Origin: Alkalicoccus urumqiensis
Lineage (GTDB): Bacteria; Bacillota; Bacilli; Bacillales; Salisediminibacteriaceae
NCBI RefSeq assembly: GCF_002993335.1
Contig: NZ_PVNS01000006.1
Span: 124,001 to 188,000 of the forward strand
Reading direction: 5' to 3'
DNA: 64,000 nucleotides
Each line of letters starts with the position of its first letter. The stretch's first letter is position 1. The translations under genes and the position numbers were made by a program. This document shows positions 57,137 through 64,000 of this stretch, piece after piece. The notes below the pieces were generated by a model. It saw only the letters and a list, made by a program, of their open reading frames with translations. It made no database searches and was not told the DNA's origin.

Positions 57137-58282
57137 ATGAGGGTAGCCATTGGTCAGGCAGGAGGACCGACTTCTGTCATTAACGAAAGCCTCGCCTCCT
57201 TCGTATCGACTTTTTCAGATGACGATATCTATTTAGTACTTAACGGATATGAAGGGCTGGCGACCAATCAAATGAAAGCGATGGGAGAGATGCAGCGGGA
57301 AACGATCGAGCGGAGCAGAGGGGAACCCGGAGCGGTTCTTGGCTCCGGCCGGTATGATTTCAGCCCCGCTCTTCAGAAACAGGCACTTGCCTATCTGATG
57401 GAGCGTCGCATCGAAGCGCTCGTTTTCATCGGGGGAAATGGGACGATGAGTGCGCTTCATGCGGTGCAGCACCTGGCGGAGGAGGCCGGTTATCCACTCA
57501 AGGTGATCGGCATTCCGAAGACGGTGGATAACGATATTGCAGGGATCGATCATGCGCCGGGATTTGGGAGTGCGGCGAAATATGTCGCGCAGAGCGCCCG
57601 GTATTCCAAGATGGATCTGCAGGCGATGCGCAACTTTGAGCAGGTGCGTATTCTCGAGACGATGGGAAGAAACGTCGGCTGGCTCGCGCAGGCGTCGGGA
57701 TATGGCATGACAGAAGAAGCCGGTCCGGATGCGATTTATGTGCCGGAGCGGGAATACAGCCTGGAGACGATTCTCGGTGACGTGCGGCGTGCCTGGAAGG
57801 AGAAGGGCTACTGCCTGCTCGTGATCAGCGAGGGAGTGACGATCAACAACCAGCAGACGGCGCTGTCGAATTCCCGGGGGCGGACGATTCTCGGCGGGGT
57901 GTCCAAAGTGATTGAAGAGGCGGTGCGGGAGAAGCTGGAGCTCGTCTCGCGCGCGGAGCAGCTCGGGATGAACCAGCGCTGCTACTACCCGGCGGTGTCG
58001 AAGGTGGATCAGCAGGAAGCGGCGGCGGTCGGGACGTATGCTGCCAAATTAGTACAGAATGGAGAAAGCGGATTTATGGTCGGGGTCCATCGTCATGATA
58101 CAATGAACTACAAAGCGGAATTAACTCGCGTTCCGCTGCAAATTGTGAGCGATGGAGGTGAACGACTGCTTCCTGATACCTATATTGAGGAGAGAAAAGC
58201 GTATAACGAATGGCTGGAAGGGATTATCGACCTTCCGCCTGTCTCCACTCAAACCCAGGCCGGAAGCAGCTCAATCTTATGA
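57137..58282 (+). CDS. PFK-family kinase, predicted sulfofructose kinase
   Basis: ATG at 57137 follows GGGGGGCGGG; 381 residues. The fold is that of phosphofructokinase A: MRVAIGQAGGPTSVINES, IGGNGTMSA and IPKTVDNDI. The phosphoryl-donor site reads G99-G-N-G102 where bacterial ATP-PFK has GGDG. Gly102 favours ATP, while K128 (PKTVDND) is the residue seen in PPi-dependent and some ATP-dependent forms. In this operon the likely reaction is phosphorylation of 6-deoxy-6-sulfofructose at C1 before aldol cleavage, as in sulfo-EMP2, which uses a PFK-type rather than a PfkB-type kinase. Its 3' end overlaps the regulator gene (ATGA). Confidence 0.87.
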   Translation: MRVAIGQAGGPTSVINESLASFVSTFSDDDIYLVLNGYEGLATNQMKAMGEMQRETIERSRGEPGAVLGSGRYDFSPALQKQALAYLMERRIEALVFIGGNGTMSALHAVQHLAEEAGYPLKVIGIPKTVDNDIAGIDHAPGFGSAAKYVAQSARYSKMDLQAMRNFEQVRILETMGRNVGWLAQASGYGMTEEAGPDAIYVPEREYSLETILGDVRRAWKEKGYCLLVISEGVTINNQQTALSNSRGRTILGGVSKVIEEAVREKLELVSRAEQLGMNQRCYYPAVSKVDQQEAAAVGTYAAKLVQNGESGFMVGVHRHDTMNYKAELTRVPLQIVSDGGERLLPDTYIEERKAYNEWLEGIIDLPPVSTQTQAGSSSIL

Positions 58283-59016
58283 AAAAACAAATGGAAAAGC
58301 TGGATCATTCGAAAGGGTCTTTGTATTTACAGATTAAAGATATCCTGATCGACCGCATTCAAAAGCAGTACTGGGAGCCGAACAAACTCATTCCGACAGA
58401 GCAGGAATTAATGGAAGAATTCGGTGTGAGCCGAACGACGATCCGTCAGGCGATTCAAATTCTCGTGCAGAACGGGCTGCTGGAGAAAAAGCAGGGTCGG
58501 GGAACGGTCGTGAAACCGCAGCGTCTGCAGGGAAGTCTTGGACGGCTGAAAGGGTTTGCTGAAGAGGTCATTGAAAGCGGCCGGGTGCCGCGTTCGAAAA
58601 CGCTCCGTGCCGAATTCCGGGAAGACCTGTATCAGGAAAAAACGGTGCTGATGCTGCAGCCGCATGAAAAGGTGCTTCTCGTGGAGCGGATCCGTTTTGC
58701 GGACGAGACGCCGATTGCTCTGGAGCGGACGGTGTGGCCGGAAGCGATTGGAAAGCTATTGATCGATGAAAATCTCGATGAAGCGAAATATTACGAAATT
58801 CTGGAGTCCCACAACATCTGGTTAAAGCGTGCGTCGGAGCAGATTAAGTCGATTAACTCCACGCTGCTGGAGGCTGACTACTTAGGTATCCGCGGAGGCG
58901 AAGCGCTGCTCGAGATGACGAGACTGAGTTTCGGCGTGGACGATAAGCCGATTGAATTTACAAAAACGAAATACCGGGGCGATCAATACCAGTACCACAT
59001 TGATCTGGAGCGGTAA
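58279..59016 (+). CDS. GntR-family regulator with UTRA domain, predicted operon repressor
   Basis: ATG at 58279 overlaps the kinase stop codon. The product (245 aa) has an N-terminal winged helix (YLQIKDILIDRIQK...PTEQELMEEFGVSRTTIRQAIQIL...KQGRGTVV) and a C-terminal UTRA ligand-binding domain (VLLVERIRFADETPIALERT...GEALLEMTRLSFGVDDKPIE). UTRA regulators of the HutC subfamily usually bind a sugar phosphate or pathway intermediate. Being inside the operon it probably represses its own transcription from the promoter at 53016. Sulfoquinovose or a phosphorylated sulfosugar is the likely inducer (inference). Confidence 0.9.
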   Translation: MKKQMEKLDHSKGSLYLQIKDILIDRIQKQYWEPNKLIPTEQELMEEFGVSRTTIRQAIQILVQNGLLEKKQGRGTVVKPQRLQGSLGRLKGFAEEVIESGRVPRSKTLRAEFREDLYQEKTVLMLQPHEKVLLVERIRFADETPIALERTVWPEAIGKLLIDENLDEAKYYEILESHNIWLKRASEQIKSINSTLLEADYLGIRGGEALLEMTRLSFGVDDKPIEFTKTKYRGDQYQYHIDLER

Positions 59017-59028
59017 AGGAGGGCCACG

Positions 59029-59892
59029 TTGGCATATATTTCAGGGAAAACCATGTTGGAGAACGCGTACAAAGAAGGCTACGGTGTCGGTGCGTTCAGC
59101 GCACACAATGCGGAAACAATTCAAGGTATTTTGGAAGCGGCGGAGCAGATGAAATCGCCGATCATGATTCAGGTCGGGCAGAAAGTTATTCAAAATGTCG
59201 GCCTGGAACCGATGAAAGCGCTCATCGACATTTACATGAAAGACGTCACGGTACCGGTCGCTGTCCATCTCGATCACTGCCGCGATCTCGGACAGGCGAT
59301 GAAGGCGATCCAGCTCGGGTTTCAATCGGTGATGTTTGACGGCTCGGCGCTGTCCTTTGAGGAGAATGCGGAAAAAACGAAGCTCGTAGCAGATGCGGCG
59401 TCCCATCTCGGTATCGGCAGCGAAGGAGAAATCGGCAAAATCGGCGGCACGGAAGATGATATTACGGTCGATGAGAAAGATGCCCAGATTACGTCGGAGG
59501 AAGAAGCGCTGGCTTTTGCAGATCGGAGCCGCGTGGACTACCTTGCCCTTTCAATCGGCACGGCCCACGGCATTTACAAGCAGGAGCCGGAGCTTGCGTT
59601 TGACCGGATCGAGGAGATTTCGAAGTCGCTGAATAAACCGCTCGTCATGCACGGTGGCTCCGACGTTCCGGATGCGGATGTGAAGAAGGCAATTGGCCTC
59701 GGCATTGCGAAAATCAACGTCGATACCGAGCTGCGCGTCGCTTTCACGGAAGGGATGAAGCAGTGCCTTCAGGACAATCCGAACGAGTACCATCTGGCGC
59801 ATTCACTCGGTGCCGGTAAAGAAGCCATGATCGATAAAGTGAAAGAGAAGATCCGCGTGTTCGGAAGTGAGAACAAGGCGCGTACGTATTGA
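59029..59892 (+). CDS. Class II aldolase (FbaA/GatY family), predicted sulfofructose-1-phosphate aldolase
   Basis: A TTG start at 59029 lies 5 nt after AAAGGAGGG; 287 residues. The zinc site and catalytic Asp are present: D82 and H83 (HLDHC), H180 (IGTAHGIY) and H208 (VMHGGSDV), with the phosphate and potassium loops GSEGEIGKIGGTEDD and NVDTELR. Family members cleave fructose or tagatose bisphosphates. In this operon the expected reaction is cleavage of sulfofructose-1-phosphate to DHAP and 3-sulfolactaldehyde. A class II enzyme at this step is a mark of the sulfo-EMP2 variant. DHAP enters glycolysis. Confidence 0.9.
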   Translation: MAYISGKTMLENAYKEGYGVGAFSAHNAETIQGILEAAEQMKSPIMIQVGQKVIQNVGLEPMKALIDIYMKDVTVPVAVHLDHCRDLGQAMKAIQLGFQSVMFDGSALSFEENAEKTKLVADAASHLGIGSEGEIGKIGGTEDDITVDEKDAQITSEEEALAFADRSRVDYLALSIGTAHGIYKQEPELAFDRIEEISKSLNKPLVMHGGSDVPDADVKKAIGLGIAKINVDTELRVAFTEGMKQCLQDNPNEYHLAHSLGAGKEAMIDKVKEKIRVFGSENKARTY

Positions 59893-59932
59893 ATAAAAGG
59901 TCGTAACAAATTTTAAAATGAGGTGATCTATC

Positions 59933-61363
59933 ATGACGGTAACGTATGGACAGTGGACGAACAATGCGTATACAAGTTCGACGGACAGTATTGGTGTCAT
60001 GAACAAGTTTACAGACGAAGTCATTGCAGAGGTCGGCGTGGCTTCAAAAGCCGATTTCGACAGCATGGTTGACTCTGCGGAGAACGTATCTGCTTCCCCG
60101 CTCCCGCCGTACAAGCGGTTTGAAATCTTAAAAAAGGCGTCGGAACTTTTAAAGGAAAAGCAGCATGAATTTGCGGAAGTGATCGCCAAGGAAGTAGGCA
60201 AGTCGATCACGGAGGCGACAGGGGAAGCCGGAAGATCGTCGCTCACGCTGGAAGTGTCCGCTGAAGAAGCGAAGCGGATCTCCGGGGAGGTTGTACCGGT
60301 GGAGTCTGCGCCGGGATCGGAGTCCCGCCAGGCGTTTACGATCAAAGAGCCGGTCGGCGTCATCGGTGCCATTACACCGTTTAATGTGCCGCTGAACTTA
60401 GTGTGCCACAAAGTCGGCCCGGCGATCGCTTCCGGCAATGCTGTGATCTTAAAGCCGGCGGAAGTCACGCCGCTCAGCGCGCTGAAGCTCGCCGAAGTGT
60501 TTAAGGAAGCCGGACTTCCTGACGGCTGGCTGCATGTTATTACCGGAAAGGGAAAAGACATCGGCACGTGGATGACGGAGAGTGAGCGGATCCAGATGAT
60601 TACTTTCACCGGCAGCCCCGGCGTCGGTTTGTGGCTGAAGCAGCACGCCGGACACAAAAAAGTGAGCCTCGAGCTCGGGAACAACTCCGCGGTCGTTGTG
60701 CATCAGGATGCAGATATTGAAACGGCTGCGCAGCAGGTCGCGCAGAAGTCGTTTAACAATGCCGGACAGGTGTGTATCTCGGTGCAGCGGGTGTACGTGC
60801 AGAACGATGTGAAACAGGCTTTTCTCGAAAAGCTGAAAGTGGAAACCGAAAAGCTCGTAACCGGAGATCCGATGGATAAAAACACGGACGTCGGTCCGGT
60901 CATCGGAAAAGACGCCCTCCAGCGCGTGTCGGACTGGGTGAAGGAAGCTGTCGATCAGGGAGCGGACGTGCTTACCGGCAACAAGATAGAGGGGAACATA
61001 TTCCTGCCGACGGTGCTCGTCGATCCGCCGCAGGAAGCGAAAGTGTGCCGGGAGGAAGTGTTCGGTCCGGTCGTTTCCGTGATCGGCTATCAGTCGGAGG
61101 GCGAAGTGATCGGCTTGGTGAACGACTCCAAATACGGGCTGCAGGCCGGGCTCTTTACGAATGACCTGACGTTTATGATGAAGGCAGCGAAAGAAATAAA
61201 AGTCGGCGGCCTGATCGTCAACGACACGTCCGGCTACCGCGTGGACCACATGCCTTACGGCGGTCTGAAGGAGAGCGGCGAAGGCAAAGAAGGACCGAAA
61301 TACGCGATGCAGGATATGATGAACGAACGATTGATCGTGCTGCAGGGATCAGCAAAGCGTTAA
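59933..61363 (+). CDS. Aldehyde dehydrogenase, predicted sulfolactaldehyde dehydrogenase
   Basis: ATG at 59933 follows AATGAGGTG; 476 residues. The aldehyde dehydrogenase core has the catalytic C281 (NNAGQVCISVQR), the general base E247 (LELGNNSA), the cofactor segments ITPFNVPLN, KPAEVTPLSA and FTGSPGVG, and the late motif EEVFGPVV. In this operon it should oxidise 3-sulfolactaldehyde to 3-sulfolactate with NAD(P). A Firmicute using this end product would excrete sulfolactate. The gene is the last of the operon and is followed by a strong terminator. Succinate-semialdehyde or lactaldehyde activity cannot be excluded from sequence. Confidence 0.88.
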   Translation: MTVTYGQWTNNAYTSSTDSIGVMNKFTDEVIAEVGVASKADFDSMVDSAENVSASPLPPYKRFEILKKASELLKEKQHEFAEVIAKEVGKSITEATGEAGRSSLTLEVSAEEAKRISGEVVPVESAPGSESRQAFTIKEPVGVIGAITPFNVPLNLVCHKVGPAIASGNAVILKPAEVTPLSALKLAEVFKEAGLPDGWLHVITGKGKDIGTWMTESERIQMITFTGSPGVGLWLKQHAGHKKVSLELGNNSAVVVHQDADIETAAQQVAQKSFNNAGQVCISVQRVYVQNDVKQAFLEKLKVETEKLVTGDPMDKNTDVGPVIGKDALQRVSDWVKEAVDQGADVLTGNKIEGNIFLPTVLVDPPQEAKVCREEVFGPVVSVIGYQSEGEVIGLVNDSKYGLQAGLFTNDLTFMMKAAKEIKVGGLIVNDTSGYRVDHMPYGGLKESGEGKEGPKYAMQDMMNERLIVLQGSAKR

Positions 61364-61368
61364 GCCGC

Positions 61369-61410
61369 GGCCGCATGACCGTCACATACTGGTCATGCGG
61401 CTTTCTTTGT
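61369..61410 (+). terminator. Rho-independent terminator of the sulfoquinovose operon
   Basis: GCCGCATGACC pairs with GGTCATGCGGC around a short loop, followed by TTTCTTTG, just after the last gene. Confidence 0.88.
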
Positions 61411-61419
61411 AGGGTAAGA

Positions 61420-61850
61420 ATGTATAAAATTCAAAGCCACATTCAAGCAGTTATGCCAAGGGCTGCAGCATTTCAGTGTTCTGTTCCATGTACCGTTTGT
61501 TTCTGTTGATAGAGCTTCTCCGCTTTTCGGCAGAAGCTTGCCGTGGGCTTGTCTTCAGCTATTTCTCATGGCCTGCGCCCTGAGAAAGGATCTTCAGACT
61601 GCGCTTGATCCCACCGGCGTCTCTGCCGAACGCTCCGAAGTGTATTAGAATTAGGATGAAGAACAGATGATCCGTAGCAGGGTCGATGTCTATAAGGCAA
61701 TACCGTTTCTTTTTTGCCTGCCGAAACCGGAAGCCGTCGACTCCGGGAGGATCCGAACGAGGCGAAAATCCATTCCTTCAGACGAAAGGAAGAAGGAATT
61801 AGTTGAGCCCGTTCCCTCCGGAACGCGTACGGCTGCAGGTGCAGGCAGAA
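61420..61850 (+). repeat. Composite hairpin repeat, copy 1 (modules A and B)
   Basis: Module A (about 61420-61640) forms a long imperfect hairpin: CGGCAGAAGCTTGCCGTGGG pairs with the complement of CCCACCGGCGTCTCTGCCG, with an inner stem TTTCTCA/TGAGAAA. Module B (about 61716-61850) has outer arms GCCTGC/GCAGGC and inner arms GTCGACTCCGGGAGG/CCCTCCGGAACGCG. Both modules recur in the same order at 63124-63622. No gene fits. Structured palindromic repeats of this style are widespread in Bacillaceae intergenic DNA. Confidence 0.8.
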
Positions 61851-62160
61851 AGCGGGAACCTATTAAACAAACCTCTCTTTTCTTAGGTAGAGCCGGGATT
61901 CGAGGGAGATGTGGTGGAGACGTTTTCGTGTAACTCTGCAGCAGGTGATTCCAACAACTGCGATTTCCGCTCCCAGAAATCGTTGGGGCGTGCCCGCTGA
62001 AGGAGGACCCGCTCCCACTCCGGCCGGATATTCCAACAACTGCTGTTAAAATTCTTACTTCTGCCGCTGTTTTTCTAACAGCGGGTCCTGTATTCCAACT
62101 TCTCCTGAAGCGACCGCGTTTGCAGGGGATCGAACGATACCAAACAAGAAAGGATTCATC
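61851..62160 (+). promoter_or_regulatory. Intergenic region before the AEC permease with a repeated 14-mer
   Basis: No gene is supported. ATTCCAACAACTGC occurs at 61948-61961 and 62030-62043, with a partial third copy near 62091. An inverted repeat CGATTT/AAATCG follows the first copy. These may be operator sites for the permease gene or part of another decayed repeat. Confidence 0.35.
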
Positions 62161-63072
62161 ATGGCATTCATTTCCGTCATCTTACCGATATTTATCGTCT
62201 TCGCCGTCGGCTTTCTCGGACAGCGGCTTTTCGCTTTTGATACGAGGGAGCTTTCCACGATGGCGCTGTTTTTGATTTCGCCGTTTCTGGTGTTTGAAAC
62301 GTTTTATACAAATACGCTGTCGATGGACTACGTCTACCTGGCTGTGTATACGGTGGTTCTCTCCGGCTTTCTCTTAATCAGCCTGCAGCTGTGGGGGAGA
62401 TTTAAAGGGTGGAAGCGGAATGAAACGGCCGGCGTTATGCTCTCCGGATCGTTTATGAACAACGGTAATTACGGGGCGCCGCTCGCTCTATTTGTATTCG
62501 GCGCAGCCGGCATGGAGATCGCCATTATTTTGATGGTGTTTCAGCAGCTGATGATGAGCACCGTCGGTATTTTTATCGCCGCAAAGGGCGGTGCCGCGGA
62601 GAAAAATTCCATTTCGACAGCATTTAAAAGCGTCGTGCGGATGCCGATTTTGTATGCCGCTCTCTTAGGCATCGCCCTGCAGCTGGCAGCGGTGGAACTG
62701 TCTTCTTCATTGGCAGAAGTCGTCAGTTTGATTGCCGGTGCGGCCATCCCGGTCATCATGATTGTGCTCGGCATGCAGCTCGCCAACGTGCCGTTGAAGC
62801 GTGTCCGCTACTCGCTATTAACGGCGACGGTCGTTTCCCGGCTCATTGTCTCTCCGGTCCTGGCTTTCCTGCTCGTCTGGGGCATGCCGCTCGAAGCGGA
62901 TGTCAAGCTGGTCATGATCCTCATGGCAGCGACGCCGACTTCCGCCAACATTACGCTGTACGCCCTCCGATTCCGGACGGAGCCGGAATTTGTGTCGCTC
63001 GCGACATTAATCACCACCGTCCTTACACTACTCACCATCCCGATCGTCCTCTGGCTTCTGCCGGGGGTATGA
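62161..63072 (+). CDS. AEC-family (auxin efflux carrier-like) permease
   Basis: ATG at 62161 follows GAAAGGA. The product (303 aa) has about eight to ten membrane spans in two halves, with the family features FLISPFLVFETF, GSFMNNGNYGAPLALFVFG and IAGAAIPVIMIVLGMQLANV. Bacterial AEC proteins move organic anions such as malate, or act as efflux systems. Its place just after the sulfoquinovose operon makes sulfolactate export a reasonable idea, but the operon terminator and the intervening repeats mean it is a separate unit. Copies of a composite repeat flank it on both sides. Confidence 0.85.
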   Translation: MAFISVILPIFIVFAVGFLGQRLFAFDTRELSTMALFLISPFLVFETFYTNTLSMDYVYLAVYTVVLSGFLLISLQLWGRFKGWKRNETAGVMLSGSFMNNGNYGAPLALFVFGAAGMEIAIILMVFQQLMMSTVGIFIAAKGGAAEKNSISTAFKSVVRMPILYAALLGIALQLAAVELSSSLAEVVSLIAGAAIPVIMIVLGMQLANVPLKRVRYSLLTATVVSRLIVSPVLAFLLVWGMPLEADVKLVMILMAATPTSANITLYALRFRTEPEFVSLATLITTVLTLLTIPIVLWLLPGV

Positions 63073-63123
63073 GAAAGAAAGAAGAAGACCGGAGCTTCTT
63101 TATAAGGTCTTATTTTTTAACAA

Positions 63124-63622
63124 ATAAGAATCTATAACATCCAAGAGCTCTTTTACATGGCCATGCCAAAGGCTTCAGCATTTTAAATCGCTGTTAAGTA
63201 CATCGTTACTTTCTGTTGATAGAGATTCTCCGCTACTCGGCAGAAGCTTGCCGTGGGCTTGTCTTCAGCTATTTCTCAAGGCTTTCGCCTTGAGAAAGGA
63301 TCTTCAGACTGCGCTTGATCCCACCGGCGTCCCTGCCGAACGCTCCGAAGCCCAGTATTGCATTTGAAAAGAAGGGACCTTCGATCTGGAGAAGATCTAA
63401 AAGAACCAGACAGCGCAGGGACGAGAAACAAATGAAGGAACATATTTTTGTTCAGGAAACATTTCTGCTAGTCGAAGTACTCCTTCCTTTTGCTGAAACC
63501 GGAGGCCGTCGACTCCGGGAGGATCCGAACGAGGCGAAAATCCATTCCTTCAGACGAAAGGAAGAAGGAATTAGTTGAGCCCGTTCCCTCCGGAACGCGT
63601 AAGGCTGCAGGTACAGGCAGAA
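63124..63622 (+). repeat. Composite hairpin repeat, copy 2 (modules A and B)
   Basis: Module A (about 63124-63350) and module B (about 63491-63622) match copy 1 closely. Long identical stretches include the 17-mer AGAAGCTTGCCGTGGGC and the block around GTCGACTCCGGGAGGATC. The spacer between A and B differs (about 75 versus 140 bp), so the modules move or evolve separately. The two copies are in direct orientation around the permease gene. Confidence 0.8.
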
Positions 63623-63683
63623 ATATATCTTTCTTTGCTTTTAAGACCAGGCGGTCTCTTCCCGGTCTTCTCTTTTTTGCACA

Positions 63684-63712
63684 GAAAAACCGCCCTGCGG
63701 GTGGCAGGGCGG
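63684..63712 (-). terminator. Rho-independent terminator of the ABC permease gene
   Basis: On the minus strand CCGCCCTGCC pairs with the complementary GGCAGGGCGG-type arm around ACCCGC and is followed by TTTTT. Confidence 0.85.
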
Positions 63713-63724
63713 AGCAGGTGTTTC

Positions 63725-64000
63725 TCAGCCTTTTACGGCGCCGGCGGTCATTCCTGCAACGAAGTAGCGCTGGAGGAAGATGTAGGCGAGTACCATCGGC
63801 GCAGAGGCGATCATGACGCCGGTGAAAAGCATTGGATAGTTGGTCGCGTACTGCCCCTGGAACTCGAGGAGTGCGAGCGGCAGCGTTTTGTAGTTGTTGT
63901 CTGTAATAAACAACAGCGGGTACAACAGGTCATTCCAGTGCATCACGAACAGGAAGATGGCCGTCGCGGACAACGACGGGAGCGAGAGCGGAATAACGAC
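63725..64000 (-). CDS. Carbohydrate ABC transporter permease, C-terminal part (5' truncated)
   Basis: The frame is open from the right edge to the stop at 63725, giving about 91 residues. It matches the end of MalG/LacG-type permeases: IPLSLPSLSATAIFLFVMHW NDLLYPLLF, LPLALLEFQGQYATNYPMLF and PMVLAYIFLQRYFVAGMTAG AVKG. The conserved EAA loop lies upstream, outside the window. It is the last gene of a minus-strand transport operon converging on the sulfoquinovose region. A role in sulfoquinovose or sulfoquinovosyl glycerol uptake is possible because no other importer is seen, but an unrelated sugar is equally open. Confidence 0.9.
   Translation of the reverse strand, partial: VVIPLSLPSLSATAIFLFVMHWNDLLYPLLFITDNNYKTLPLALLEFQGQYATNYPMLFTGVMIASAPMVLAYIFLQRYFVAGMTAGAVKG

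Noticed and set aside
61667-61933. Short open frames inside the composite repeats (also 63315-63816)
   Set aside because: They cross the hairpin modules, lack ribosome binding sites, and the shared text comes from the repeat itself.

Overview
The window looks like a chromosomal segment of a moderately halophilic or alkaliphilic Bacillaceae bacterium, most plausibly Alkalicoccus or a close relative. The support is: very acidic secreted and surface proteins, SLH-anchored exoproteins, Gram-positive ribosome binding sites with ATG/GTG/TTG starts, a DinR-type LexA box, CcpA-type cre sites, a Bacillus-style capsule kinase/phosphatase pair, and a sulfoquinovose operon of the sulfo-EMP2 type that I recall being described from Alkalicoccus. 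The genus is inference; no rRNA is present to fix it.

Layout. 0-3.8 kb: the 3' end of a very acidic surface protein, then debris made of a group II intron remnant without its ORF, two start-less surface-protein fragments that follow an identical 22-nt motif, and a frameshifted RadC-like gene. 4-5.4 kb: two small genes, one secreted with a copper-amine-oxidase-N (stalk) domain. 5.4-11.8 kb: a 2057-residue SLH-anchored double-headed amylase-pullulanase behind two cre-like operators. 11.8-12.5, 17.7-18.3 and 22.3-22.45 kb: a dispersed, directional repeat family in which GTGCCA recurs every 21 bp, with one conserved 19-bp step in the middle. Between these lie a NERD-domain gene with a LexA-type operator, a secreted stalk-domain protein, a small membrane protein, catalase-peroxidase KatG and a large subtilase. 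22.8-27.4 kb: two SLH surface proteins and a membrane-anchored Ser/Gly-rich protein.

27.5-50.9 kb is a Wzx/Wzy-type capsule or exopolysaccharide locus. Its GC-rich head (Wzz-like modulator, BY-kinase, PHP phosphatase, CapD-type 4,6-dehydratase, GalU) resembles the rest of the chromosome. From about 33 kb the DNA becomes strongly AT-rich: initiating sugar transferase, SDR epimerase, glycosyltransferases, Wzy-like polymerase, the complete dTDP-L-rhamnose set rfbACBD, UDP-HexNAc 6-dehydrogenase, Wzx flippase, CapA-like protein and an asparagine-synthetase-like enzyme. This variable block carries a decayed IS110-family element in the middle and ends at a decayed ISL3-family element, which suggests horizontal replacement of the serotype-determining part.

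53.0-61.4 kb is one operon for sulfoquinovose use: a DUF4867 cupin-like protein, a YihQ-type sulfoquinovosidase with the full sulfonate-binding and catalytic residue set, a fucose-isomerase-like sugar isomerase, a PFK-family kinase, a GntR/UTRA regulator, a class II aldolase and an aldehyde dehydrogenase. The inferred order is glycoside hydrolysis, isomerisation to sulfofructose, phosphorylation, aldol cleavage to DHAP plus sulfolactaldehyde, and oxidation to sulfolactate. An AEC-family permease lies downstream, bracketed by two copies of a composite hairpin repeat, and a convergent carbohydrate ABC permease runs off the right edge. No tRNA, rRNA or CRISPR array was seen.
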